NCBI GenBank assembly: GCA_028564705.1
Contig: JAPXFQ010002744.1
Location: 1,984,001-2,048,000, forward strand
Length of the DNA: 64,000 nt
From: Apricaphanius iberus
Lineage: Eukaryota > Chordata > Actinopteri > Cyprinodontiformes > Aphaniidae
Direction of reading: 5' to 3'
Made by a program: the position numbers and the translations under genes. Shown here piece by piece: positions 12,668 through 27,600 of the stretch. The notes under the pieces were generated by a model that saw nothing but the letters and a program-made list of their open reading frames with translations, searched no databases and was not told the DNA's origin. Numbering within the stretch: position 1 is the stretch's first letter; each line of letters begins with the position of its first letter.

Positions 12668-15600
12668 ATGTCTGCCGCCATAGCTTCCCTCGCTTCCTAC
12701 GGGAATGATTCCGACTCCGAAAACGAGTCAGAATCGAGTGCAAGCACTGAAAAAGTGGACCTGGATGATTCGGATGCCACGGCTCACCTTAAACCTTTAC
12801 AGACCGAACCCACAATGTCTTTGGCTGTTCTCAATTCTGCCCCGGAGGTCGCTGTTAAGGTAGGCTAAGATGTGCAGGCTAGCTGGCGCTAGCTTAACGT
12901 TGAAGTCGGATTATGTATTTAAATTCTACCACAACCAGCGTTATCCATTAAATTGAAAATACACAATATTAATCATTTTGTTGAAGCTTCCACGTTTCTT
13001 CTGCAATTAATAATTGTGATAATAGGGCAATATTCGTCTTGTACTGTAGCATTAATTGTATTGGAAGATTTACTTTATTTTAACTGTTTCCAAAGTAAGG
13101 AAAAACCTCCAACTTTTCGCTCGGAAATGTCTGTTTTCATTAGTTTAGCGTTTCATAACTCAGTGAAATTCGCTGGGTTATAGCAGAGTTTTTAGCTGCT
13201 ATCATTCAGCGACTACCGTTTGGCTAACATTTTTTTTGTCTCCATGTCAGGAGGCTGTTGAGACTGGCATACACTTGGACCCTTCACTGAAAGAAGTCAC
13301 TTATAACCCAACATATGAAACAATGTTTGCGCCTGAGGTAAGTCTTTGAGGATGCGGATTCATCGTCAAAATAGATATGGATTGAAGCGTTGGATGTGGT
13401 CAGCAAAGTACTTAAATCTTAAAGATGTGTATTGGCAAGAATCTGGTGATATGATGTTTATCATAATACAGGGGTAAAATATATTATGATATTATGTATA
13501 AAACTATATATTGAGATTTTCAAAACTGAATTTAACTGTATGAAAACTGTCGCAGCATTATAAACACTCCAACCTTTTTAATACAGAAGGCATCCAGTTT
13601 TATCACTAGATCTGGTTGATCAACTGGAATCAAGGTGAAACTAGTCTTACTTTTAATTTCTCTACAAAAAATTACTCTCATTATTAATGGTTCCATAAAA
13701 TTCTAAAAAATAAAAATAAAAGTAATAAAAAGCGATACATTGCTTATGAATGTGCACAGATGCACAGATATTTGTTTTTATGGCCCAATTGTCAAATAAA
13801 AGCGAAGCCATAAGAACAAAAAATTGCAGGTGGGTTTTTAGGATTAATTTAGAGTCTTACTCAGGACATCTGCAAGTCAAATGCTTTTCAAAAAGAATGT
13901 CCGAACTTTTTAGCAAGTTCTCATTAAGTGTTGGAGCAAATTGATAGTAACAATACTTAACTTTATGTTGCCATGTGCAGATGCTCTTTTTGTATTGATT
14001 AAGATGAACTCACCTCTGCATTCTTAATTTCGCTAATTATTAACTGCTAGTAGGGTGATCAAATACTGAATAATAATAATAAAAAAAGATACAGATCAAT
14101 GTACATTTCCCACCCTTCCCCCAAGCTACATCCACAATACAAAGGAGAGTGCACAGCATACCTACTGAAACAATACAGGACCTGGTGCTCATTTAAAAAA
14201 CAAACCGCAAAATATCATGTTAAATGCAATTTTAATCAACAGTTGGAAAATAGCTAAATGATAAATAATCAGCTTATGAGGTGTGACTCATCAGAGCAAG
14301 CTTTTTTGTCCTCTTTTCCTTTTTTTGTTATTTGATGAAGTAGTAATCAAGATTCTTTTTTTTATATTGTGGAAAAGAACACCTTCTGTCAGAGCAGCAG
14401 TGGTTGCAGAGGCGTTGTGAATTTGCATGTTCAAAAACAGTGCATAATAAATTGGGCCAATGTGCTGAGCATTGCTATAACCACTGTGAATTATGAATAT
14501 ATTTCCAAGGGGATTTTTTTTTGTTTCACTGAAGCACTTGGAAAACAGATTAGATAAGAGTTTATCTTTGTTCTCTAAAGCAAGATATTTTCAAAAAATC
14601 CTTCAGTCAGTTCATAACTGATTTTTATTATAATCTTGTTTATACATATATTTGATCTCTTCCTTAAGATAGAAATGTCTTTATTTCTCTTCCTTCTAGC
14701 TATCAACCTATCATGTTTTTTATAGACCACAAAGTAATTTGTTTTTCAAATACATGTTAGTTTACAAAACAAAAGAGATAGAAAAAAAATATGTTGACTG
14801 GTGCTTAAAGAGAGTTTTTATCAGTATAAGCACAATGCTAATTGCTAGTAAGTTCTACCGACAACGATACTTATTGCTTTTAACACCATATTGTTCACTA
14901 TATTAAATTTAGTAAGCCGTTTAAAATGAAGCCATTGGACAAGAAAGAGATCAAGGAAGTTTTATAAAAAGAATGAATGTATTTTCTGGGACTTATAGTG
15001 ACGATTACACTCTTACATTACTGATCACTGATCTAAACATGTTATTTTGAGTTAAGTTAAATAATTTCTCATTTATACTAGCACCTTGTGCTGTCTCTCA
15101 CTGGTAGTTGCGGCCATTGACCCAGCCTGTAACAGACACATAGAGAACTCTGCTTTTCATCAGACAGCAGAAAGGTCAAACATGTTGCTAGCCACACTGA
15201 GCTTTTATAAATGTAAGATTTTAAAGAGGGTTAAAAATAGGGATGCAACAATGCCCCTTTTTCAAACCGACACAATACAGATTCTTGGATCTGAGTACTC
15301 CCTGATACAGAGTATCAATACGATACATTTACCACACCAAGAAATGCAATGAATTGGAAGACAGGTTTTATTTTCATCTTTGCTTGTTACAACAAATTTA
15401 AGTGAATTAGATAAAAAATAAAATATTGATTAAAATAACCAAAAAACTAAATTTTCAAGTGAAAAATAAATAAATTTATGTGAAATTATTACAGCGTTTA
15501 CACATTTTCCATATCTGTTTGTGGTATCTGTTAACTAACCGACATAGACATCCCTAGTTATAAACCTCAACACTGTAAATGAATCATCTTTGTTTTAAAA

Positions 15601-18600
15601 TGTTAGGTAAACTTCACAGCGACTTCTTCTTCGCCCATTGGCGCAACTCACCTCGAATCCTAACATCCACACAAAACCATTATTATTATTAACAGATATC
15701 AGTGCTGCTATTATATAGAATTTTTCATTTATAGCCGATTCTCATTTCTAATGAGAAGTGGGAATCTGCTCAAATCTATATCAACAGGTCAAATATTTTC
15801 ATGCTATCCAGTCGAGTTTTGCGTTTATATATTTTAAATTTCTTTAGAAAGTTTTTGTAAACATCTTTTTTTGCATTTCAAATGTCTATTTGCTTATTTC
15901 ATTTTAGTTTGGGCCGCTGAATCCTTATAAGTCCCAGCAGATGTCTGCTCCCAGGAACATGCTGTCTGGCTATGCAGAACCTGCTCACCTTAATGATTTT
16001 ATGTTTGAACAGCAAAGGAGGACCTTCTCTACTTATGGTAAAATGATCCATGTCCTCTGTGGTAGCCAAGACCAAAAAAGTGTTTCAGCTAAATATATAT
16101 GTATTTTTTTTACAATGTTCTTTTTTTAAAATCTGCCTGTAGGTTATGCGTTAGATCCTTCTGTTGACACGCACCAGGCTTCCTCCTGTAGCTATATTGG
16201 TGCTGTGGAGGAGGCTGAAAAAAAGAAAGGTATCCATCAATAAATATAACCTTTTACATTGGTCTTTTTAATAAATGTTAAATATTTGTTAAATATATAC
16301 ATAATTAGGCAATGGCAATAACTCTTAAGTTAACCCTTTCCTTTTCAGGATTAACTGTCTTTGAAAGTAGTCAGAAGAAGTCAGAGAAACGAAAGAAGGT
16401 CAAAGGCGGCCATGCAGGAGAAATTGACAACTTCCTGGGGCCGTGGGCGAAATATGTAGACGAGAAAGATGTGGCCAAGCCATCAGAGGTGACCTATTGT
16501 TTTATGTACTAAGTAACATGTTAATGTGTCATGGCTGCTGGCCTACAGAACGATTTCCTTGCTCAATTTGGGAGCAAACCAATAGTTTGCTGGAGAGTAT
16601 GATAATTGCCACTTGTAATAATTTATATTTGACTCTTTAAATCATAATTATATTTTAGATTGACTGCTCTTTATTCACTATGATCATTCATGGCAGGTAG
16701 ATTTAAGGTAACCGGAAATGTTTTTCTGCCGCTACCCACATAATCAGAATTAGAACCAGCCTTATAATTAATAAATATACATTTACTAGAGGCATTTTTA
16801 TATGCCTCTATATTCGGTCTAATGCATTTTTGTATTTTACACCAGACATTTGATGTAGCAGATGCTGCTTATCGCTGGCTTTGTGACTCCACTCACCCAC
16901 ACAGCCATGTTAAAGCCCTCATAATCAGGCATTCATTTGAGATTAAACTGATTCATTTTGCCGGGCCTGTCTTCATAATTATATAAAATATGGTAATTGC
17001 TGGGTCATTTCCTCATAATTAATTCCATTGTACAGGAAGAGCAAAAAGAACTCGATGAGATCACTGCTAAAAGGCAGAAGAAGGGAAGGAATGAAGAAGA
17101 GGCTCCAGGAGAAGAAAAGACCATACTTCATGGTATTAAAATGCTTTTTATGTTTTTTTTGTGGCATGGATCAAAATGAACCTTTTTATTCACATTTTGA
17201 AATTAGACTTTTTCCATACCTCAGAATCTCGCTAACCAAACAGATAAGATACTATTTCTGATTGGAGTTATTCCTTTTATTGTTGGTAGCTCTGGTTTAT
17301 TATTGAGGTATATGTCATGACTACAAATTTTTTTTAATGAAATCATTTTAAAGCTTACAAGGTAAGTGGATCTAAAATTGATCTCCTGTTTTTGAGACTA
17401 GCATCAAAATCCTAAATGTTTAGAAACTCACATTTTCTGTCTTTGTCGTTTGTGTAGTCAAAGACATGTATGACTACCAGGGCAGGTCCTACCTCCATGT
17501 CCCACAGGATGTGGGCGTCAACTTGCGCTCTGCAGACGCTCCAGATAAGTGTTACCTGCCGAAGAAACAGATTCATGTCTGGTCTGGACACACTAAGGTG
17601 AGTGGAAAGGGATAACATGGAGGTTTGGTGCTAATTAAGTGATCTTAAAGTGAACTTTGTTAATATTAACATCTGTTATTTCCTTGATTTCTTTCTCAAA
17701 AATGTTTACATTAAAAAGGGAAAGCAGTATGTACCACTGAGAATATTTTTCGACATGTCTGTTTGCATTTTTCAGTCTATAAAAGAATTTGAAAAGTGTA
17801 GTACATTGCTCTATTCAGGTGTAAAGTGTAACACTCTACTTGTTAAACCATTATACTCTCAAAAAGCACATTCAAAGCTCAAGATATGTACAAACATATT
17901 TGTTATAAACCGTCACACCTAAAAGCTTTCTGAAAAGGAAAGCTGTTCTGTACAATACTGTATATTATTGGTAGTGCCACGCTATCATAATAAGCTGATA
18001 AATATGTAAATTCATGCCTTGCATCTCTGTTTTTTTTCTTCTCCAGGGTGTCAGTGCTATCCGATTATATCCCAGCTCTGGTCATCTTCTGCTCTCTTGC
18101 TCCATGGACTGCAAGATCAAGGTATATTATCAAATTATCTAATAACAGCAGAATGTCATTAAAGCAGCACAGACTTTGATCCACTCAAGACATAAGTTTA
18201 TTGTTATAATTTCAGGTAGCTGCTAATCTTTCCTGTGTTAATTTGTTTAAGATCTGGTGCACTAAGAATTTATAAAGCTGTCAGACTAAGTGTGACATCT
18301 ATAGATATCCTGGTTTCTTACACAATTTAAAAAAAGTTTGGAATTTTCTTTAATGATTTCTCAATCTGCCAAGTTATGCAATGATTAAAATGAAATAAAA
18401 TATATTTTACAGACTTCAGATCTTTTTTAATATCTTAAAGTTAAATCTGAATTTCCTAAAAATGATTATTTTATTTTTTTTTAATTAATTATTATTATTT
18501 TTTTTTTTTTACACTGATATTCTATTTGGATTGTGATGTCTAGCTTTGGTTTGCAACATCACAACTTGAGGTTTTGAGGTTGATTTTAAATCATTGATCA

Positions 18601-21600
18601 TTTTGGTTTTTGATTTAATAGGGTTTGATTTTGGGCAGCACACAATACATCTAATGTACACATACTGTAATGTACCTATGATGCATCTGATGAACCTTAG
18701 CTAATCTGATAAACACACATAGATTAAAACATTTCAGAAAAGGCCATTTCTAGAGCCTTCTTGGTTTTAGGCAAAGTTTTTAAGCAGATTTTAGTTTTGC
18801 GTTGAAAATATTGCTTTTAAGAATTTTGTAGGATAAATAAGTTACTGCTCACAAACTGAGATTTAAAGGAACTGCATTTAACTTAGGATAATGGGGCTCA
18901 GATTTTTCAGTTTTGATAATTTTCTGTTGTCTAACGGTACGTACACACCAAACGCGATAGAAGCAACTAGATCTTCAGGTTTACATGTAAAATCAATGGA
19001 GGAGCGCGATGAAGCGCGACTTGGGTCCCGTGACACTTGAGAGGCAGATTTGTGTCGTGAAAGCGCTTTTCTGCCTGATTTGCGCGAACAATTCGCGCGA
19101 TAGATAAAATGGAAAATTCGCATTGAATTTTATGTGGTGCATTTTGTGCATTCGCGTAATTGCGCCTACCACTCGAGTTGGAAAAATCTGAACTCTAGCG
19201 TCAAATCGCGCCGCGACAACCAATCAGGGGACAGAGTGTCAGTGATTCTGTGACTGTCGTGGAGTCACCGCCTCAGCAGGACATGGATACTGATAAACAT
19301 TGTGGCTAATCACCACAAGCTACATGACACAAGCTGTTTTCTATAGAGAGACAGGAATTAAAAACATATAAATTGGTTAAACTATTTAGACAGGAATACT
19401 CTTAAGAGGTTTGTGGGTGGCTCTTAAGAGCCGTTGTTGCTGTAAAAGCACCTCTCGGCCTAGAAGTGAGCCTTGAAACAGCCTCCTCACTTGGTTTCCT
19501 GGTAGTAGCTCCCGTACCACGTCGCACGCTGCTCAAATATTATAAACTTTTACAAACCGCAGACAGAATGACAGCTGCTCGGCAATGTAGTTGTTGTGTC
19601 GGCAGGTGAAGCTTGGACCTTCACAGCACAAACTGGGCGAGCAGGTCACGTTCTCCAGGCGGCGAGGAGAGGGTTATGAGAGGGTGCTCGCTGCTGTTTA
19701 TGGATCCCTCCGCCGTAGCTAGACTGTATATGTAGCTCACCAAACCCCCAGTCCCAGCTCTACCGGAGGCCAGGCCGAACACATAATCCACTCTGTCCTC
19801 CGGCAACTCAGAAACCATGTTCCATAATCCACCGCCAGCTGCACTCTGGCCACAGCTCCGCTGAAGGCCAGTTCACGCGTGAAATGCCGTATTTTAAAGC
19901 GCGGGCAGTTCGCTTTGTACACGGTTCAAGGTGCAAATGTGCACGCGAACAGCTAGGCGCGTGTCACGCATTTTTGGTCACTTCTATCGTGTTGGTGTGT
20001 ACGTAAGGCTGCTCAGATAGCCTTTTTTCATGTTGTAAAATCAGAAGCCAGCTTCAGCACCATGCTGTAAAAAATTATTAGAAAATACCAGATGTTAAAA
20101 CCAAACAATGTTTTGTGCTGATATGTCTACAATGTAAGACATATAATGTAATGTAATGGAAAAGTGTATAACATTGAGTTTGGAAACAAATGGGATTTGG
20201 GAATTTAAAAAATGGTAGGAACTAGGGATACAATGATGCCACTTTTTTTCAAAGCGTTATGATACAGATACCTGGATTTGAGTATTTCCAGATACTTCTA
20301 CCAAACAAACAAATGCATGGAATTGGAAGGCAGGTTTTATTTTCTTCTCTTTGTTACAACAAATGATGGTCAATTAGATCCAAATAAAATACAAAATAAA
20401 TTCAATTGAAAAATAAACATTTTCAGAGCAGAGTTTCCACATTTTAAGTATGCCTTCGAGTACACTAGCATGGTATCAGCCCAGATACCAGTATTGTTAT
20501 CTGTGCATCCCTAGTAGAAACCCTGGATATGTGTAGTTTGGTGGAGAGTGATGCTGCTATACATTTAGAATCCTTAATTCCTAACAAAAATACACCCATC
20601 AGGCAAAAATTTGAATATATATATTTTTCTTGATAATTGATGATTAGCAAGTTAAATACAGAGAAATTAAGTTTCTTTATTAATGCATCAATTCAAATAT
20701 AAACACATTAATCAGAAGCATGTGTTTTATGCGATGTGTTTAATACGAAATTAATAAAGGTTACAGATCTGTTCTTTGAAGTACAAATTGTGTTAATTGG
20801 TTAATTCCTTAATTTTCTCTCGTATTCATAACGGCAACCTTTTATAAACTCACCAGCAGCACATCGTTTCTCATGTGGTATAGCTATTGGTATTACCCAG
20901 GAAAAACCTGATCAGTGCATCTAATATTTTTTTGGTTTACTGTTCTGCTCAATGCACAGCGTTGCACAAGTATGCACAACATTGAACCCATGAATGCCCT
21001 TTACTAATCAAGTAATGTCCTGATATGTGGTCTCATTTCTCCGTAGCTTTGGGAGGTGTACGGAGAGAGGAGGTGTCTTCGTACGTTCATTGGTAAGTAA
21101 GCAAGTTTCTGTCCTGCACTTCCATTAAACCATATATTTAATTTTAAAGTTGTAAACCCATTCTAAAAAATTTTAAATGTAATTTTGAATGCTACATCTC
21201 TTAAGAGTTCCTGAACAACAGGATATCATCTGCAAACCTGCTGACATGAAATCTGCTCAATTTCTGAATCAATGCGGCCTTTTGGGAAATACACCGCAGA
21301 GACGAGGAGCTCAGCATAAACTGCAACATTAATGTCCTGTTGACCGCTGACAAATATGCTGTATTTTAAATGTAACTATACACACAGAGAGATGCTTATT
21401 ATTCCATGAGGTATGAGCGTTTTTAGGGTAATGCATGCAGGACACTCTGCTACTCCTCAGAATAGAGATTGTTTGCAGCTATGGATCTGCTTGTCAGCTC
21501 CTTCACAGAACATGCATAATTCAGCAGCCCAGGGGCCGAGGGGAACAAGGGGCCAGGGAGGGCACAGAACATGGAGAGGCAGGGGTGGAAGTGGGGGAGA

Positions 21601-24600
21601 GGTAACCCAGTTAGAAATGAATGACAAAGCTAAAGAGTCCATATGTCTAGAGAAGTTGCTTAATTTTTATTTTTTTTATTATCTGATAATGTTTTAGGGA
21701 TATATGGTTACATTTCAATTTAATCATCTCCTATGTGATTTTTTTTTTCTTTCTATTCTGAAACATTTTTGTTTAAAGGATTGGCCCCTTTTCACTACAT
21801 GAACATTTATCATAAATTTAAATATATGACTTCATGGTCTTCCTTTTTAAATATGTATATCGCTCTGTAAAGTTACGCTTCAAGTAGACTCTTTGATCAA
21901 ACATTGCAGAGGATGTGGACTGGCTTGAAGCACCCAACCCGAAGGATCACTTAGTAAAACAGGGAACTGCGCGGGTTGGAGTGTAGGGAAAATTCATGAA
22001 TATCAATCAGTGATATTTTCATATTTTAATTCAGCCTGGGACACAGGGGATATGTGCTTCTGTGTGTGACTTGTTTTCAGTGGTAGAAATGTATGTGCGT
22101 TTTGCACACACACATCCTCATGGCTTTCAGTAGTGGTGGTGTTGCCTTTGGTCTGCCAGCCGGCCTGCTTCGAGGAAGAGTGCATACAGGTGCTTAGGCT
22201 CCGTGGGCTCGGTTATCACTGTGGAAACAGCATACCTCAGATAAAAGCTGGTTTTAACAAGAGAGACATCTGCAAACAGCGGGACTACAGCGATCTCAAA
22301 TCCCCTCTGCATTAGGAAGAAGCAGACTGTTGAAGATGGAGGATAGCAAGACAAGAAAGCGCAAAACCATTTTATGTTTTAGTCTTTCCTTATTAGACTC
22401 TGCCAAACATTTTCCCTCCCTTGTCTTCCACATGTCGAATTATTGTTCTTTCTCAGAATATCTTATATTTGCCAGTAAGCAACCAGTCAGCTAAAGCAGA
22501 TTTGGCACCTTTTGCGTTGAACGTAAAACATTTTTTTTATTGCAGTAGTTTTTTTCTTAGAGTTTTTTTCTTTCTATTTTTTGTGATAGGTCACAGCAAA
22601 GCAGTGCGAGACATTTGCTTCAACAACAGTGGAACCCAGTTCCTGAGCGCTGCGTACGACCGCTATCTTAAACTGTGGGACTCGGAGACAGGTAAGCTGT
22701 GCCTCCTACACCTCAGCAAACTTTTTTTTGCTGTTTTCAGTGATTTCCTTCTCCCACATAACGAAAAATGTTGTGCAAATTTTTGTGTCTGGCTTCTCCA
22801 TTGTGTGATAAAAAAAATGACTCCTTGAAAAATTCTTGAAATCTCAATTATTGAATGGATTTGAGAAGAACATGTATTTCAATGTAATTCCCCCCCCAGA
22901 AGTTTCTCAACAACTTCATGCTGAATTGAGAATTTTCATTCTTGGCACTTGAAATATAATATCTGACCAAATATTACATTCAAGCAGTCGTTTGCAATTG
23001 CGATATTGCAAAAAATGGATAATGTAACAGTTGCAATCTGATATATTGTGCAGCACTAAATAAGATGTAGGCTAATGAATAAAAAGTAAATATGAAGCGA
23101 ATCGATTCAAAGCCCTTCAATAAACAAGAAAACAATATGAACAAGTAACAACAATTGTGGTAGCTAATAGTAATAATACATAAGACCTAGCTAAATCTCT
23201 CACATTTTATTTCAGCTACTGAATTTAAATACGCTTGTTTTTAAATTTAGGCAAAATACATTTAATAAAATTCCAGCCCCTTTCAGTTTAATATGAGATG
23301 ACTGAACACTTCCCTTGATAATACTGTATTTGAGAAGAAGTACAGTTATGATGGAAGTAAGATTAAATTGGATTATTTTTCAAGATTTGAACAAATAATA
23401 CAAAGCCATCTCAGAAAAGTAATGTCTATACATCAAATTTGTGAACATAAATTAATCCAACTTTTTAGTTGTTCTGCTTTTGTAGGTTTTTGCCAGACAT
23501 GTATTGCTGTGAAATGTATTGTCACCTTTTCACCTTTAGACCGATTCAAACAGCAATTGAGCAGCTGTGATATGTGATTGCCTGTTAAAGAAGAGCTGTT
23601 ACTTTTCATTTTCCCTCTGCGATTTGGTGAAATGTATTGATGCCCCTCTAAGCTGAAGGATACTTCTCCAGCAGAGGGCAGAAAAGAGTTAAATCCCCCA
23701 CTTGTTGATAACACTGGAAGCTGAATTGTACTTTCTTTACTGATGTAGCAGTTTGTTTTCTTTGTGAAAGAGGTCATTTATCTAACACTTGTTCCACTTA
23801 CAGTTGGATTTTATTTGGGAAAAGTCCACATAACGATTCTGTATTGGTTGCATATGTGGCGGTATGTTCCTTGCAGAATGAACAAAAGAAAACAGCATTT
23901 TCTGTTTCACAGCTGACTCCCCTCTAGGGATCTAGTTGCTCAGCATTAAAGGTTGCAGACTGTGTTCCTTAAATTCTATTCAGCTTCAGTGTGCATTTTA
24001 TAGAGAAAAAAGAAACAAAAACCACCAAAACAATGAATTTTTCTGAAATTGTGACTTTCAATTTGCTTCCCCCTCCACAGGCCAGTGTATCTCTCGCTTC
24101 ACAAACAGGAAGGTACCATACTGCGTCAAGTTCAACCCGGACGAGGACAAGCAGAGCCTTTTTGTTGCCGGCATGTCGGATAAGAAGATCGTTCAGGTAG
24201 AGCACGACGAGCTTGTTTCGCCGGGGCAAATGCACTAAAGTCTCTGAGTTTGCAGCCTGAGCCCACAGGAGCATGAAATACACTTCTGACTTGCAGGAGG
24301 ATCGGTGGCTGACAGGACTAGAGCAAGTCATTAATCACAGGCTGCATGAGGGTAGTGAGGAGAACAGTGTAATAAATGTAGTGCAACCATCATGTCACAT
24401 AAACAGATAAAAGTTGGTGTGGTAGTAACATGCAGAGAAAAAGTGGAGCTAAAGGATTTTTTTTCTTGCTAACTTACACTAAACATACTTTTTTTCTTCT
24501 AAAGATATTTTAAGTAATAAAGATATAAATGCAGAAAGCACCAGCTCTGCTTGATAACTATCGGTAAGAAAAGCATTTGTTATCTCAATCGGGGCTAACG

Positions 24601-27600
24601 TTAAATCATGCAGCTGTCCTCTGGGCTATGAGCGCAGATGGCTGATGGCCCCAAGGGGGGGGCGATTTAAATAAAAGAGCACAAATGAAATTGGACAGAA
24701 ATGCCTACATATTTTTGTTTGTTCTGCTGCCTGGGGTTGAGAGCATCTGTGTGGAAACTTTTTACGTCTTAATTAATGCAGGGCCATCTCCAAAATAATA
24801 TTAAAGTTTAAAACTGAGTCCTGTTTGATTGCTAATCGCTGTCATCCCTTAATAATCTGTCATTCCTGACACAGATTGAATCCTTCCTCTCAGGGGAAAC
24901 TCCCACCGCCCTCCGGTCCATTTTCTCTTAGCTTCTAAAAATGTGTACTGACACTTTGTATTGTTTTTGTGTTCTCTCCTGCTTACTTCCTTTGTTTTTT
25001 CTCTGTCTGCTCCCGTTCGCTGGACAGTGGGACATCAGGACAGGTGAGGTGGTCCAGGAGTACGATCGCCACCTGGGTGCTGTCAACACCATCACCTTCG
25101 TTGACGAGAATCGGCGCTTCGTCAGCACGTCAGACGATAAGAGTTTGCGAGTCTGGGAGTGGTGAGTAAAGACTGCACACTAATGACCACTGATGCATGT
25201 TATGGGGTCCGTTTTTACTTCTCTATCTATACAATATACGTCCACTCTGAAATGTAACATTTAGAATAATTCTAGTTATACAGTTTCAGTAATATAAACT
25301 AAACTAAAAAAGTATATGCTTAGATACTAATTAGATACTGATACTCCTCAGCGTACAGTCTATTGATGACAGATTGATGGGGAGGTTATATTTTAACAGC
25401 TATGTATGAAAATGTTGCATGTCACTTATATATTTGACCTGTTTTATGGATTTTCCATGACTTTGATTCTCACACTGGATGTAAAGTTTTAGTTCCCCGA
25501 GTTGCTAAAGCTCCGATAGAGGGGTTCAGAATTTATTGTGAAGGACAGGAAAGAGTCGGGAAAAATGGGGTTCAGTCGTAATCGATATTATCATCGAAAT
25601 ATTCAGCAGTAGCCTTACAGTAAAGTGTTTTCCTGATGTTGTTCAACTTGGGTTGATGCTAAAAAGTCAGCATGCACAATTAAGAAAATATATTGCTCTG
25701 TGATTGGGATTAAGATGAGAGTATCGATAGCAAACGACCAAGATGGTTTGCCATACAGTGTTTCTTTTCCATTGTTCATGGTTTCCATGTGCGTCTCCCC
25801 CAACTCCCATTTCCCTCAGCTAACAAAAACTACTTAGCCAAAAATGTTATTATTCTTTTCTCTTTTTTTAATTAAAAAGCTTTTTGAAATAATTTTGAAA
25901 CAAATTAGTCATTTAAATAACCAAGAAAAAACTAAGAAATGTCTCACATGTTTATCCTATTAAAAATAAAAAAGCACACACTTTTTATGTGTATTTCCAT
26001 TTTCTTGGTGTTGAAAAAAAAATGTACGTCTGCTGTGAGCAGCTAGAACCGGATAAGGATATCTCTTTCTGCAAAAAAAACTTGCTATATTTAGGAAAAG
26101 TTAAATGAATAAATCTAGCAGACCAGAGTCTGCTTTTCAGTTAGTCACTGGAGGTTAGATTAAGATGAAAGGGGAACCATGTTTAATAGAAGCCAAATAC
26201 TTTTTGTTGTACCTAAAATTGTCCATTTGATTGTCCAAGGTTTTAATTGTTTGCATCTATTTTAAAGACTTTGCCAATGTGAAAATCTTGTCCTAAAGAT
26301 GGAAAAAGGGAGACCTTCTGTATAAAGTGGCTGCCCAGGTCAACGCCCATTGTACCGTTCTTAAGCTGTGGTACACAAAACCATTCCAAGGGCTGTAAAT
26401 GGCTTGCAGACAGACCTTATCTAAATTGTTTCCTTCTTTGATCTGTGTTGCATAAAAATCAAATTTTAGTGCAGATTTTGACATTTTAACGAAATTTTTT
26501 AAGCTTGTAATTTATTAGTAGGGTTGAAACAACACTGTCAAATTCTCAAGAGTATGGATGAGGTTTTACCAGTATTATGGAGAAACCCCAGTACCTAACC
26601 CCCACCATTTATAGCAAGGGGGGAGGGTAAAATATTCTTATAGGAAACATGAACTCTGATTTTGAAATGTCTTATTAGATTGATTTTTATTTCTAACGAA
26701 GTTAATATGTCCTGGTTTGTTTGGTGTCTGCAGACAGCCAAGACCGACCACCAACATTGACTTGTTTATTAGCTGCATGACCTGTGGGAATGTAAACAGG
26801 CTCTGCTGTTTGCTTCTCAAAGATTGCTAATATTTGTACACAGTTTTAAACAGTTAGAAGAAGAACTAAGAACTTGTATAATCTCCTTTTTTTTCCTCCA
26901 GTGCCTTTGGGTGAGAGTGCAACACCTAAAAAACACACAAAAAAGTCTTTCATTTTTAAATTTAGAAACAGAGTGCAAAATTTGAGCCTTAAAAGGCCAG
27001 AAGCAGCCAAACAGCTGTAGCCCAGGAGTCTGTTTTCTACATTGTCTCCTTAGGAAAGCTGTGGAAGTAAATGGTAAATGGACTGAACTTATATAGCGCT
27101 TTTCTAGTCTTACTGACCACTCAAAGCGCTTTACATTGAAGCCGCATTCACCCAATCACACTCGCATTCATACACCGACACCCAACATGGCTCGGTAGGA
27201 CAATGTAGAATTTGGGGGTTAAGTGCCTTGCCCAGCGGCACATCGACATGTGACTGGAGGAAGCTGGAATCGAACCTACGACCCTCCGATTGCAAGCCAA
27301 CTACTCTATCACTGAGCCACAGTCGCCCCACCAAGTTACCTACAGCTCTACTGTTAATTACCAGATAGATATCATGCACATTATAGTGTCTATTTCTATA
27401 CTATACATAAATACTTAATGTTATCAAATACCGTACATAGTAATTTTAAAGTATATAACTTTGGAATTCATGTAGCTCTTAAATTGAAATTGTAATGTTC
27501 ATGTGGTCATGAAATGTCTTAAATTTCCCTTCCAGGAATCTTTATAAACTGTTTTCATCTCTTACTTTCATAATCCATTTTATTAGTTTTTATTTTTTTA

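Larger units (their letters stand above)
18122..21046 (+). other. cdc40: cdc40 intron 8 (2.93 kb)
   Basis: Runs from GTATAT after MDCKIK to CCGTAG before LWEVYG. It carries a 1.07-kb inverted-repeat element and a family B hAT element; the rest is AT-rich. Confidence 0.9.
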
